DNA of 64,000 nucleotides from Wandonia haliotis (GTDB lineage: Bacteria; Bacteroidota; Bacteroidia; Flavobacteriales_D; Crocinitomicaceae): contig NZ_BAAAFH010000003.1 in assembly GCF_039523435.1 (NCBI RefSeq), forward strand, positions 1,054,001 through 1,118,000, read 5' to 3'. Positions within the stretch are counted from its first letter, which is position 1, and each line of letters starts with the position of its first letter. Below the pieces are notes generated by a model, which was not told where the DNA came from, did not search any database, and was given only the letters and a program-made list of their open reading frames with translations. Positions 26,236-34,660 of this stretch are shown here, piece after piece. A program made the translations under genes and the position numbers.

Positions 26236-27228
26236 TCAGGCGATTTTTCGCAGTTCGTCAATTTTCTCTTTGATCAATAGTAACAAGACTCCGGCCGCAA
26301 AGGCAGCTAAAGTAGATACTACCACAATGATCCAGCGAATTGGCTTTGCTTTTTTGTCTGCTTTAACAGCCCACTCGACAACAAATTTGTGTGTAAAATC
26401 AACATTGGCATCCGACTCAGCCTGTTCGTAGGTCGATTCAAGCGTCGTGAGTTTATCAGTTTTGAATTCCCGCAACTCAACCAAACCATCATACAACGCT
26501 CCGTATTGCATATTTACATCAATTTTGGAGCGGATATAATCATGATCTTTCTGCGATTTTACAGTAGTAAGAGATGTGAACAGGTTGGCACGTGCTTCGG
26601 AAGGAACTACTCCTAACAGAGAAAGACGGTTGATTGTATCTTCCAGTGCCTGTTTTTCACTTTCAAGATATTGGTATTTTCTTTTTACAATTTCATAAGC
26701 GGGAACTGTACGTTCCTTTACCATTTCATTTTTTACCGTGTCAATGAGTAAAACAATATCGTTAGCAATAGCTGCAGCCTGCTCCGGCTTTTTGTCCAGT
26801 ACATCTATCAGAATAGAGCCATAACGGGTACGTTCGAACCGGATATGACCATCGTACATTTTTGCCAGTTTGTAGTTTTTGTTTTGATCGTCTTCACCGA
26901 TTTCATAATAGTTCAGAAGGTCATACTTTTCTATAATGCGATTTCTGACACGAGAAGACTGAAGAATCTGAAGTAATTGTTCCGCCTGCTCTTCCTCTCC
27001 AAAATCCATAGAGCTGGCTTTGGCATTTCGTTGTTCTGAGAAAGATACGGTACTTGTTGCAGCCGGAAAGACAATAGCTGTAGAGCGAAACAGCTCTGTC
27101 ATGAGTAAAGACGCTATGGAAGACGCCACTGCCGCGATAAAGGAAATAATGATAAGAATCCATTTCTTTTTCCACAAAAACACCAGTAAATCCTGAGCTC
27201 CCTGGTCAAATCGATTTTTCTCTTGCAT
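26236..27228 (-). CDS. Wzz-like chain-length regulator (polysaccharide co-polymerase type)
   Basis: A 330-residue protein with two membrane segments that flank a periplasmic coiled region: TM1 at about 17-38 (WILIIISFIAAVASSIASLL) and TM2 near 298-320 (WIIVVVSTLAAFAAGVLLLL). The N-terminal part has the Wzz-type ELFRSTAIVFPAA stretch and the core is helical and charged (EKQALEDTINRLSLL, QAESDANVDFTHKFV). Wzz proteins set glycan chain length on the polymerase. The gene precedes the O-antigen ligase-like gene by 4 bp, an expected partner. No tyrosine-kinase domain is present. Confidence 0.82.
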   Translation of the reverse strand: MQEKNRFDQGAQDLLVFLWKKKWILIIISFIAAVASSIASLLMTELFRSTAIVFPAATSTVSFSEQRNAKASSMDFGEEEQAEQLLQILQSSRVRNRIIEKYDLLNYYEIGEDDQNKNYKLAKMYDGHIRFERTRYGSILIDVLDKKPEQAAAIANDIVLLIDTVKNEMVKERTVPAYEIVKRKYQYLESEKQALEDTINRLSLLGVVPSEARANLFTSLTTVKSQKDHDYIRSKIDVNMQYGALYDGLVELREFKTDKLTTLESTYEQAESDANVDFTHKFVVEWAVKADKKAKPIRWIIVVVSTLAAFAAGVLLLLIKEKIDELRKIA

Positions 27229-27322
27229 TTGTAAAAATTTGCGTAAATGTACTATAATTCTACCGAATTCGGAAGTTATTGAATTAACTTGGTAAAAGGG
27301 ACTTTATTGTATTTGACAGTTC

Positions 27323-30184
27323 TTATTCAATGATTAATTCATCTATAAAAATGAAGGCTTCTCCGCCGTATCCGGGGTGCCAGTCAGGAATGGTTCCGAA
27401 GTATTCAGCTTCAAAGCGGATATACCGTGCTTTTGTTCGTTTTATCTCTGCTTTTAGTTCTTGTGTGGTGATTTCATAGGAGTCAGAGGGCACCTTGTTT
27501 TCAATAGAAGCGACTGCTTTCCATTTTTTAGCATCTTTTGAAACCCAGACTTTGAGTTTTTTTGGCATCCAGATCCAGGATCGGATATCCTGAATAAAGT
27601 TTCCTCCAATGACATTAACAGCTGTAAGTTCTTTCAAATCGACAATCGCTTCAAAATTTTTTCCCTGATATCCTTGCCAGGCTCCTGTTCTGAAATCATT
27701 TCCGCCACGTTGAAAATCGATAATTCCTCTGTCACCGCCTGCTGTGTACTGCGGAGAGTATGAGGATGAGATATGAATGTCCCACTTCGCAGGAATCTTG
27801 TGAAATTCAGACCGGATAACTTTGCTACAGATAGAATCCCTGCAGGCGATAGCCTGAATCGTAGCTGATTGCTGGAGCTGAATGGGATCTGTGTAAAGAC
27901 TGCTGTTTAGCGTTGGAATACTTTCGTCAGTAGTATAGTAAATAGTTTGTTCAGGATTCGTATTTCCAATTTCGACCTGCAGACTATCAGAAAACGTATG
28001 TTTTTTGGTTTTGAAAAAGGGAACAATTGAAATAGAGTTTTTTACTTCTGAATGAGGAGGGTGAAGACTTCCCCAATCCGTCGGAGTTTTCCCCATGGTA
28101 AAACGCATTTCTCCCCCGGCAATAATCTCTGAATGTTCAATATAACCGTTATGATAAGGTGCTCCATTGAGTGTTACAGACTGGATGTAAGGCATGTTTT
28201 CTCCGGTGCCGTTAGCTACAATTGTAAATGTATTGCCATTCTCAAGTCGGATAATAGCTTTTTCCACATAAGGAGCGGTTAGTGTATATTGTGTTGATCC
28301 GGGGGTGACAGGATAGATGCCTATTGCTGCTAAATTTAGCCAGGAGGACATTTGCCCACAATCCTCATTGCCCGATAACCCATCCGGATGGGATGAATAC
28401 ATTTCCCGAATGATTTGTCGGGTTTTTTCCTGCGTTTTATATGGTTTACCGATGAAGTTATAAAGAAAGGCCATGTGATGACTAGGTTCATTACCGTGTG
28501 CATATTGCCCGATCAACCCGGTAATATCAACCTGATGTCTGCCGGAGGTTTGTGACGAAGTGGTGAATAATTCATCCAGTTTGTTTTCAAGATTTGTATT
28601 TCCTCCGTGCAATTTAATAAGCCCCTGAATGTCATGAGGTACAAAAAAGCTGTATTGCCATGAATTAGCTTCCGTAAAATTGAAATTTACTTCCGTCGGA
28701 TCAAATGGTTCCTGCCAACTGTTATGAATTTTAGCCTGCATGAAGCCATTAGAAGGATTGAAGCTATTCTTATAATATTGACTTCGTTTATAGAACTCTT
28801 TTGCAATTTGTTGTTTTCCCATTGTATCCGCCATGACAGCAATACACCAATCATCATATGCATACTCAAGCGTTTTTGAAACGGACTCGTGTTCTTCCTC
28901 TACGGGTACAAAGCCAAATTTGCAATAAGCCGGAACTCCAAGGTCTTTTTGATGAGCTCTTTCAAGCATTGCTTTCAAAGCAAGTTCCGTATCAAAATTG
29001 CGCAATCCTTTTTGGTACGCGTCCACTAGTACAGGGACTGAGTGATAACCAATCATACACCCTGTATAGTTAGCAGAAAGTTCCCACATGGGAAGCTTTC
29101 CACCTTCCTGATATTGTCGGAGAAAAGTACGAATGAACTCTTCGGTTCGTTGCTGTTGTACCAGAGTAAAGAGTGGGTGTGTAGCCCGGAACGTATCCCA
29201 AAGTGAGAATACAGTATAATGCTTGTCTTCGGTCTGATGCACTTTTAAATCTGTTCCACGGTAGCGTCCGTCGGTATCATTGAAAAGGTTAGGGTTGAGG
29301 AAGCTGTGATAAAGCGCCGTGTAAAAAATGGTTTTAAAATCTGTATCCGGAGTTTCGATGGTGATTTTATTCAGTTCGTTTTGCCAGTCCTGTTGGGTTG
29401 CGGTTTTAACCTGATCAAAAGTTTTGTCTATTGATTCTGACTCAAGGTTCAGTTTTGCACCTTGTTCATCAACTGCTGAAATACCAACATGAATAGTTAA
29501 TTCTTCGGCTTCAGGAAAACGAAGGAATAAACGTTTCCCCTCCATAGATGTTGAATCAATTGTAAAAGGAAGAGAAAAAGACAGGTAAAAATAGAAGTGT
29601 TGTTCTTGTGCCCAGGCTCTCGAAATTCGTTTTCCATGGAGAATAGTATTTCCTTCAGGTGTGATGGCATAGTCCAGAACCAGGTCTCTGTGGTGTAGGT
29701 CAATAGCTAGTCCGGCCGCCATTTTCTTGTATGTATACCGGTGAATTCCTGATCGGGGCGCGGCTGTTAATTCTACCGAAATGGAATAATCGGAAAGGTT
29801 CACCTGGTAGTATCCCGGTTCAGCGTTCTCTTCTACGTGTGAGAAAGAAGAAATAATGCGTCCTTCCTTGTCATGAATCACCTTTTCCGGATCGTAAGGC
29901 ATGAGTAACAAGTCTGCATAATCACTTACTCCGGTTCCGCTGAGATGCGTATGGCTGAAACCATAAAGAATGCTATCCGAATAATGATAGGCAGAGCATC
30001 CGTCCCATCCGGTTAACCGGGAATCCGGGCTGAGTTGCATAAACCCGAAAGGAGCTGCTGCACCGGGATAGGTGTGCCCGTGTCCTCCGGTTCCTATAAA
30101 CGGATCGACATAGCGTGTAAGATTCTGCTGTGAATAGGAAAGAGTATGAAGAATTACTAATAAACCGGTTACTAATCTGTTCAT
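27323..30184 (-). CDS. GH92 alpha-1,2-mannosidase with chitobiase-like and discoidin domains
   Basis: A 953-residue secreted glycosidase. Signal peptide about 1-19 (LVTGLLVILHTLSYSQ). The GH92 catalytic domain begins at YVDPFIGTGGHGHTYPGAAA (about residue 25), continues with GFSHTHLSGTGVSDYADLLL, and has the family GNEDCGQMSSW segment (about residue 600) carrying the expected catalytic glutamate. A chitobiase/HEX_C-like domain (TIYYTTDESIPTLNSSLY) lies at about 741-790 and an F5/8-type C discoidin-like domain at about 800-953 (TGAWQGYQGKNFEAIVDL, ARYIRFEAEYFG). These enzymes trim alpha-mannosyl glycans. No sorting domain is seen. Upstream ATG at 30247 was rejected because the signal peptide starts at 30184. 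Confidence 0.93.
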   Translation of the reverse strand: MNRLVTGLLVILHTLSYSQQNLTRYVDPFIGTGGHGHTYPGAAAPFGFMQLSPDSRLTGWDGCSAYHYSDSILYGFSHTHLSGTGVSDYADLLLMPYDPEKVIHDKEGRIISSFSHVEENAEPGYYQVNLSDYSISVELTAAPRSGIHRYTYKKMAAGLAIDLHHRDLVLDYAITPEGNTILHGKRISRAWAQEQHFYFYLSFSLPFTIDSTSMEGKRLFLRFPEAEELTIHVGISAVDEQGAKLNLESESIDKTFDQVKTATQQDWQNELNKITIETPDTDFKTIFYTALYHSFLNPNLFNDTDGRYRGTDLKVHQTEDKHYTVFSLWDTFRATHPLFTLVQQQRTEEFIRTFLRQYQEGGKLPMWELSANYTGCMIGYHSVPVLVDAYQKGLRNFDTELALKAMLERAHQKDLGVPAYCKFGFVPVEEEHESVSKTLEYAYDDWCIAVMADTMGKQQIAKEFYKRSQYYKNSFNPSNGFMQAKIHNSWQEPFDPTEVNFNFTEANSWQYSFFVPHDIQGLIKLHGGNTNLENKLDELFTTSSQTSGRHQVDITGLIGQYAHGNEPSHHMAFLYNFIGKPYKTQEKTRQIIREMYSSHPDGLSGNEDCGQMSSWLNLAAIGIYPVTPGSTQYTLTAPYVEKAIIRLENGNTFTIVANGTGENMPYIQSVTLNGAPYHNGYIEHSEIIAGGEMRFTMGKTPTDWGSLHPPHSEVKNSISIVPFFKTKKHTFSDSLQVEIGNTNPEQTIYYTTDESIPTLNSSLYTDPIQLQQSATIQAIACRDSICSKVIRSEFHKIPAKWDIHISSSYSPQYTAGGDRGIIDFQRGGNDFRTGAWQGYQGKNFEAIVDLKELTAVNVIGGNFIQDIRSWIWMPKKLKVWVSKDAKKWKAVASIENKVPSDSYEITTQELKAEIKRTKARYIRFEAEYFGTIPDWHPGYGGEAFIFIDELIIE

Positions 30185-30361
30185 AGCGGATGCATTTTTC
30201 TGGTTTTGAAAGTACAAAGAACCTTTTAAATAATAGAAAATTAACATAGTTGAGTTGTAATATGCAGAATATCAACAGGTGTGTTTAGAGAAGTTTTTTG
30301 CGTCAAATAAGGTGTTGTTGAAGTTTAAGGAATTGTGAAAAAGTAATAGCATTAAGCTTAC

Positions 30362-30409
30362 ATGAAGCAATTTTTAAACTACTTACTTCGCATGATAAAC
30401 AGGTGGTGA
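30362..30409 (+). other. 15-codon upstream open reading frame before the phosphatase gene
   Basis: ATG at 30362 opens a 15-residue frame (MKQFLNYLLRMINRW) whose TGA ends one base before the GTG start of the SpoIIE-type phosphatase gene. It is in another frame and could be a leader for translational coupling, or part of an N-terminus lost by an indel, or chance. Confidence 0.3.
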
Positions 30410-30410
30410 A

Positions 30411-32348
30411 GTGAGAAACGGAGCGTTTGAAAATCTCTCTATTCGGATTAAGATATTACTGAGTTTGTCCGTAGTAGCAGTATTTTCATTTTTATTTAGT
30501 CGTATAAACGTGTTAGGAATACGACAGAGTGCAGATTATACAAATACATTAACCCTTTTAAGATCATTTGAAGGGGCAATCCAACACAGGGATGAGTTCC
30601 AGACCAAGTATTCTTTGATAGATTGTCGGAACACAGAATATTTTAAAACCTTATCCTCCGAAAATGTAGCGCAGTATTTTTTTTGGACGGATAGTGCTGT
30701 ACGTATATTGCAACATACAGTTGTTGCGCTTGAAGAGTCTGGGAAACTGAATGAAAATCGGGAGTTTAAAGTCAACGAAATAAAAAAAGGAGTACTGGCT
30801 TCATTTCATTTGTTTAATGAACTTCGTGACTTGATTCGAAAAAGAGGGTACGTTCAGTATGGGTTGGAAGGAGAGTTAAGGGACGAGGCACACCGACTGG
30901 AAGAAATCCTTTCCAATGGAACAGATTTGTTACTGCAAATGAGAAGGCATGAAAAAGACTTTATGTTGCGGGGAGAACAACAATATATTGATAAATTTAA
31001 TACCCGTTTTTCAGAATTGCTGGCTCTCCGACAGGGAGTGGAGGTTAAAGAACGGTTAATTGCTTATCATTCCTTGTTTAATGAATTTGCAAAGGTTCAT
31101 AATGCGATTGGCCATACAGCGGCGCAGGGGAAACTGAGGGATGTCCTCGGGGTTACTGAACGTACAGAAAAGCTGATACGAACCATGGTGCTTGAGTTTG
31201 AAGAAGAAAGTGGTTTCGTACTGTCCCGGATTCAACTGACAATGCAAATTTTTCAGTTTGCTTTACTATTGGTGATTATCGGAATGATTTGGTTTCTGGG
31301 GAAACAATTGTCCAAGCCGGTTTTTGATTTAAGAAATGCATTGGATTCTTTTGTTGAGCATAATTTTGAACTGGCGGCACAATTCCCGTTTTCCAACCGT
31401 AAGGATGAGTTCGGAAGATTGAGCTTGTCTCTGCAAAAGATGGCGGATGAAATTACTATTACTTTTAAGCAGTATCGCAAGCGTTCCGAAGAAAGACAAA
31501 AAGTTCTGAAAGAACAAAAAGATAAATTGGAAATTCAGAAGCTCCTGTTGCAAGAGAACAGAAATCTTCTGCAAGAGCGACATGATGATATTCGCCAGAG
31601 CATTGATTATGCAAGAAGACTTCAAAATGCGATTTTTCCGAGAAAGGAAAAAATTGATCGCTGGTTTGGGACAAAACACTTTGAGTTATACCTGCCCAAA
31701 GATGTTGTGAGCGGAGACTTTTATTACATTGATGAAGTGGAGGGGACAAAGTATGTCGCTGTCGGAGATTGTACAGGTCATGGGGTTCCAGGAGCATTTC
31801 TTTCTTTTCTGGGGTTTAACTTTTTAAATTATGCTATTAAAGACAAAAATCTTGAAAATCCGGCAGCTATTCTGACTTATTTGAATGCAAAAATCACCGA
31901 AGTTTTCAATCAGAATGGTTTTAACAGCGAAATCAAGGATGGGATGGATATTGCTTTGTTGGCGATTGAGGAAAAAAAGGGTGAAAAACGTGCGTTTTAC
32001 TGCGGGGCCAATATCCCGCTTTATTTAATAAGACAACAAAGTATGGTTACCATTCGTCCCAATCGTTTTCCAATCGGTGATGTTATCGACGGGCAGCGAA
32101 AATTTACAGCGCACGAATTGGATCTGCGTCCGGGGGATCGACTCTACCTTAGTAGTGATGGATATCAGGATCAGATTGGAGGTCCGGCAAACAAAAAGTA
32201 CAAGACGGTTTATTTCAGAGACTTGTTGTTGCAAACTTCTCATTTGGATTATGAGGAGCAACAGAAAATGCTATTGAGAGAATTCAGAGAGTGGAAAGGT
32301 GCAAATACGCAAATAGATGATGTTTGTATTGTAGGAATAGGTATATAG
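30411..32348 (+). CDS. membrane sensor with HAMP and SpoIIE-type (PP2C) phosphatase domain
   Basis: A 645-residue protein. TM1 at about 13-28, an all-helical extracytoplasmic sensor (30-275, including LLLQMRRHEKDFMLRGEQQY, like helical-bundle chemoreceptor sensors), TM2 at about 280-300, HAMP at about 298-350, coiled coil 350-400, then a SpoIIE/PP2C phosphatase domain (425-645) with metal-binding aspartates in VSGDFYYI (D435), GDCTGHGVPGAF, SSDGYQDQ and IDDVCIVG. Such proteins dephosphorylate anti-sigma-factor antagonists, but no partner gene is nearby. The start is GTG because a stop codon lies five codons upstream and no ATG precedes the first helix; AGGTGG just upstream may be a ribosome site. 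Confidence 0.88.
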   Translation: MRNGAFENLSIRIKILLSLSVVAVFSFLFSRINVLGIRQSADYTNTLTLLRSFEGAIQHRDEFQTKYSLIDCRNTEYFKTLSSENVAQYFFWTDSAVRILQHTVVALEESGKLNENREFKVNEIKKGVLASFHLFNELRDLIRKRGYVQYGLEGELRDEAHRLEEILSNGTDLLLQMRRHEKDFMLRGEQQYIDKFNTRFSELLALRQGVEVKERLIAYHSLFNEFAKVHNAIGHTAAQGKLRDVLGVTERTEKLIRTMVLEFEEESGFVLSRIQLTMQIFQFALLLVIIGMIWFLGKQLSKPVFDLRNALDSFVEHNFELAAQFPFSNRKDEFGRLSLSLQKMADEITITFKQYRKRSEERQKVLKEQKDKLEIQKLLLQENRNLLQERHDDIRQSIDYARRLQNAIFPRKEKIDRWFGTKHFELYLPKDVVSGDFYYIDEVEGTKYVAVGDCTGHGVPGAFLSFLGFNFLNYAIKDKNLENPAAILTYLNAKITEVFNQNGFNSEIKDGMDIALLAIEEKKGEKRAFYCGANIPLYLIRQQSMVTIRPNRFPIGDVIDGQRKFTAHELDLRPGDRLYLSSDGYQDQIGGPANKKYKTVYFRDLLLQTSHLDYEEQQKMLLREFREWKGANTQIDDVCIVGIGI

Positions 32349-32357
32349 AATAAAGTA

Positions 32358-32389
32358 GTCCGATATACCCTGAAAAGAGTACATCGGAC
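32358..32389. terminator. probable terminator between phosphatase and pepT
   Basis: An 11-bp stem with one A-C mismatch (32358-32368 with 32379-32389) and a 10-base loop between convergent genes. T-tracts are weak (TGATTTGTTTATTTTT on the plus side). Confidence 0.5.
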
Positions 32390-32398
32390 CTGATTTGT

Positions 32399-33643
32399 TT
32401 ATTTTTCGTGCTGTTCCCAGATTTGAACCAGTTCCACAAGTGTTGAAACTGCTTTTTCCATATCCTGAACACTCACGTATTCATGTTTAGAGTGAATTGC
32501 CATTTCTCCGGTAAAGATATTCGGGCAGGGAAGCCCCATAAATGATAGACGTGAACCGTCAGTACCTCCTCGGATGATGGATTCTTTTGGTGTAATTCCT
32601 GCATTTTTCATCGCCTGAACAGCATAGTCGGTTACAAATGGCAGGTCTTTGAGAACCTCTTTCATGTTACGGTATTGTTCTGTAACCTCAAATTCGTAAC
32701 GTGTTCCGGGGTGTTGTTCAATAACGCGTTGAATCAATCCTTCCAGAGTTGCTTCGTATTCCTGTAGTTTTTTTGTGTCATGATCCCTGATAATAAAGCT
32801 GACAGTAGCTTTTTCCAGAGAGCCTTCTATGGATGTCGGGTGAACAAATCCTTCACGGTTCTCTGTGGTTTCCGGAGACCATTTGTCTTTCGGTAACTCA
32901 TGAACAAATTCAGATGCTATTTTAATAGCGTTGATCATTTTTCCTTTTGCATATCCCGGGTGTGCACTGATTCCATGAATTGTAACTTTAACGGCATCTG
33001 CGGAGAAGGTTTCGTCTTCAATTTCACCCAAAGGCCCACCATCCAGAGTATAGCCGTAATCTGCATTCAGCTTATTCATATCCAATTTATCAACACCTCT
33101 TCCGATTTCTTCATCAGGAGTGAAAAGGATACGAATATCTCCATGTTTAATAGAAGGGTTGTCTGTTAACTGTTTTGCCAGATCCATAATGATCGCGACT
33201 CCGGCTTTGTCATCAGCACCCAATAAAGTCAGTCCGCTTGCAGTTATGATGTCGTCACCGATTTTTGATCGGAGATAGGGGTGTTGTTCTACTGTGATAA
33301 CCTGACTGCTGTCATCAGGAAGGACAATCGGACTACCGTCCCAATTGCGGTGAACAATTGGTTTTATATGGGTCCCGCTACAGTCCGGAGCAGTATCCAT
33401 GTGTGAGCAGAAACAGATGGTAGGAACCTCTTTTTCTGTATTGGATGGAATGGTTCCGAAAACATATCCCCACTCATCCATATAGGCATCCTTAATACCT
33501 ATGGCTTTTAATTCTTCAACCAGTACTTTTCCCAAATCCTTCTGGATCATTGAAGAAGGAAAAGTAGTTGAGTTAGGGTCGGCAGTGGTGTCAATTTGAA
33601 CGTATCTTAAAAAACGTTCTTCAACGGTGTGTTTACTATTCAT
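32399..33643 (-). CDS. pepT: peptidase T (tripeptidase, M20 family)
   Basis: A cytoplasmic zinc aminotripeptidase. The 414-residue product has the M20 metal-site motifs: CFCSHMDTAPDCSGT (first His/Asp), TLLGADDKAGVAIIM (bridging Asp), TPDEEIGRGVD (catalytic and metal Glu pair), TLDGGPLGEIEDETFSA and the C-terminal SKHEYVSV with a zinc His. The opening SKHTVEERFLRYVQIDTTAD is typical of PepT. ATG at 33643 was chosen because the longer frame from 33694 overlaps the ROK kinase gene. It lies 13 bp after that gene, so the two are probably co-transcribed. Confidence 0.95.
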   Translation of the reverse strand: MNSKHTVEERFLRYVQIDTTADPNSTTFPSSMIQKDLGKVLVEELKAIGIKDAYMDEWGYVFGTIPSNTEKEVPTICFCSHMDTAPDCSGTHIKPIVHRNWDGSPIVLPDDSSQVITVEQHPYLRSKIGDDIITASGLTLLGADDKAGVAIIMDLAKQLTDNPSIKHGDIRILFTPDEEIGRGVDKLDMNKLNADYGYTLDGGPLGEIEDETFSADAVKVTIHGISAHPGYAKGKMINAIKIASEFVHELPKDKWSPETTENREGFVHPTSIEGSLEKATVSFIIRDHDTKKLQEYEATLEGLIQRVIEQHPGTRYEFEVTEQYRNMKEVLKDLPFVTDYAVQAMKNAGITPKESIIRGGTDGSRLSFMGLPCPNIFTGEMAIHSKHEYVSVQDMEKAVSTLVELVQIWEQHEK

Positions 33644-33656
33644 ATTTTTCAATTTG

Positions 33657-34583
33657 TTAGACCAAAGCTGCTGCGCCGAGTATAGCTGCATCATCTTCAG
33701 GTAATTCTGAGAATACTACTTTTGCTTTATTTTGATAAATGTTGAGCATATTGGCTTCCATGTGACGGTGAACCGGTTCTCGGAGAATTTCTCCTACTTT
33801 TGTGATACCCCCGAAAAGAAAAAATGCTTCCGGACTGGTATACGCCATTGAATTGGCTAGTGTAAGTCCTAAGAATTCACCGGTTTTTTCAAAAATATGC
33901 AAAGCCAGTGAATCTCCCTTTTCAGCGTATTGACCAATTACTTTTACGTTGATCTCTTTTTCCTCTATTTGCGCAAGTTCAGAGTCAGGAAACTGATATT
34001 TTTCTTCAGCCAGTGTGCGGAGAATACCTTTGGCATTTACATAGGCTTCGATACATCCTCTTCTTCCGCAGCCACATAAACGCCCTCCCGGGTATGTAAT
34101 TACATGTCCTATTTCTCCTGCGAAACCATCGTGTCCGTATGCGAGTTCTCCGTTAATATAGATGCCACTTCCAACTCCGGTTCCAAGAGTAATAACAACA
34201 AAGTCATTCATTTCCTTGGCTCCCCCAAAGATTTTTTCTCCCATTGCTGCGGCATTCGCATCATTCGTAAGTGCTACGGGGCAATCAAATGCTTCCTGTA
34301 CTTTAGCGCGGATGGGGAGCTTGTATCTCCAGGGCATATTGGGGGCTGATTCAATCATTCCGGAATGTACATTTCCGTTGGGAGCTCCAATACCTATTCC
34401 GATTAGCTCATCTTCACTTTTTAGCATTTTTCGCGCCTGTTCAACTACTTCTTTGATAAAGGAGTCAAAAGAGTCGAAAGATGAGGTCTGAATACGGTGG
34501 CGTTTTAGTATGGTTCCGTCCGGACCAATCAACCCGAATTTCGTATTCGTTCCTCCAATATCTATTCCTATACGTACTTTCAT
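33657..34583 (-). CDS. ROK-family sugar kinase (glucokinase-like)
   Basis: A 308-residue ROK protein: phosphate-binding GIDIGGTNTKFGLIG at the N-terminus, ALTNDANAAAMGE with the catalytic aspartate, VITLGTGVGSGIYI, and the zinc motif GHVITYPGGRLCGCGRRGCIEAY (HxCxCGxxGCxE type). No DNA-binding helix-turn-helix domain is fused, so it is an enzyme rather than a repressor. Substrate (glucose, N-acetylmannosamine or another sugar) cannot be told from these motifs. It is followed closely by pepT and separated from fumarase by a terminator. Confidence 0.9.
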   Translation of the reverse strand: MKVRIGIDIGGTNTKFGLIGPDGTILKRHRIQTSSFDSFDSFIKEVVEQARKMLKSEDELIGIGIGAPNGNVHSGMIESAPNMPWRYKLPIRAKVQEAFDCPVALTNDANAAAMGEKIFGGAKEMNDFVVITLGTGVGSGIYINGELAYGHDGFAGEIGHVITYPGGRLCGCGRRGCIEAYVNAKGILRTLAEEKYQFPDSELAQIEEKEINVKVIGQYAEKGDSLALHIFEKTGEFLGLTLANSMAYTSPEAFFLFGGITKVGEILREPVHRHMEANMLNIYQNKAKVVFSELPEDDAAILGAAALV

Positions 34584-34606
34584 AATAGTTGAGAAGCTGT
34601 CAGAAA

Positions 34607-34632
34607 ACGGGAGGTTGTAGTTTCCCTCCCGT
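34607..34632 (-). terminator. terminator after fumarase
   Basis: An 8-bp perfect stem (34607-34614 with 34625-34632) and 10-base loop, followed on the minus strand by TTTTCTG. It lies between fumarase and the downstream ROK/pepT pair. Confidence 0.7.
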
Positions 34633-34660
34633 ACTCTTTTATTGTAAGAAAAGAGATCAA

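Noticed and set aside
30185..30410. Possible tRNA or small RNA in the 226-bp gap before the phosphatase
   Set aside because: No cloverleaf, anticodon arm or T-loop consensus was found on either strand.
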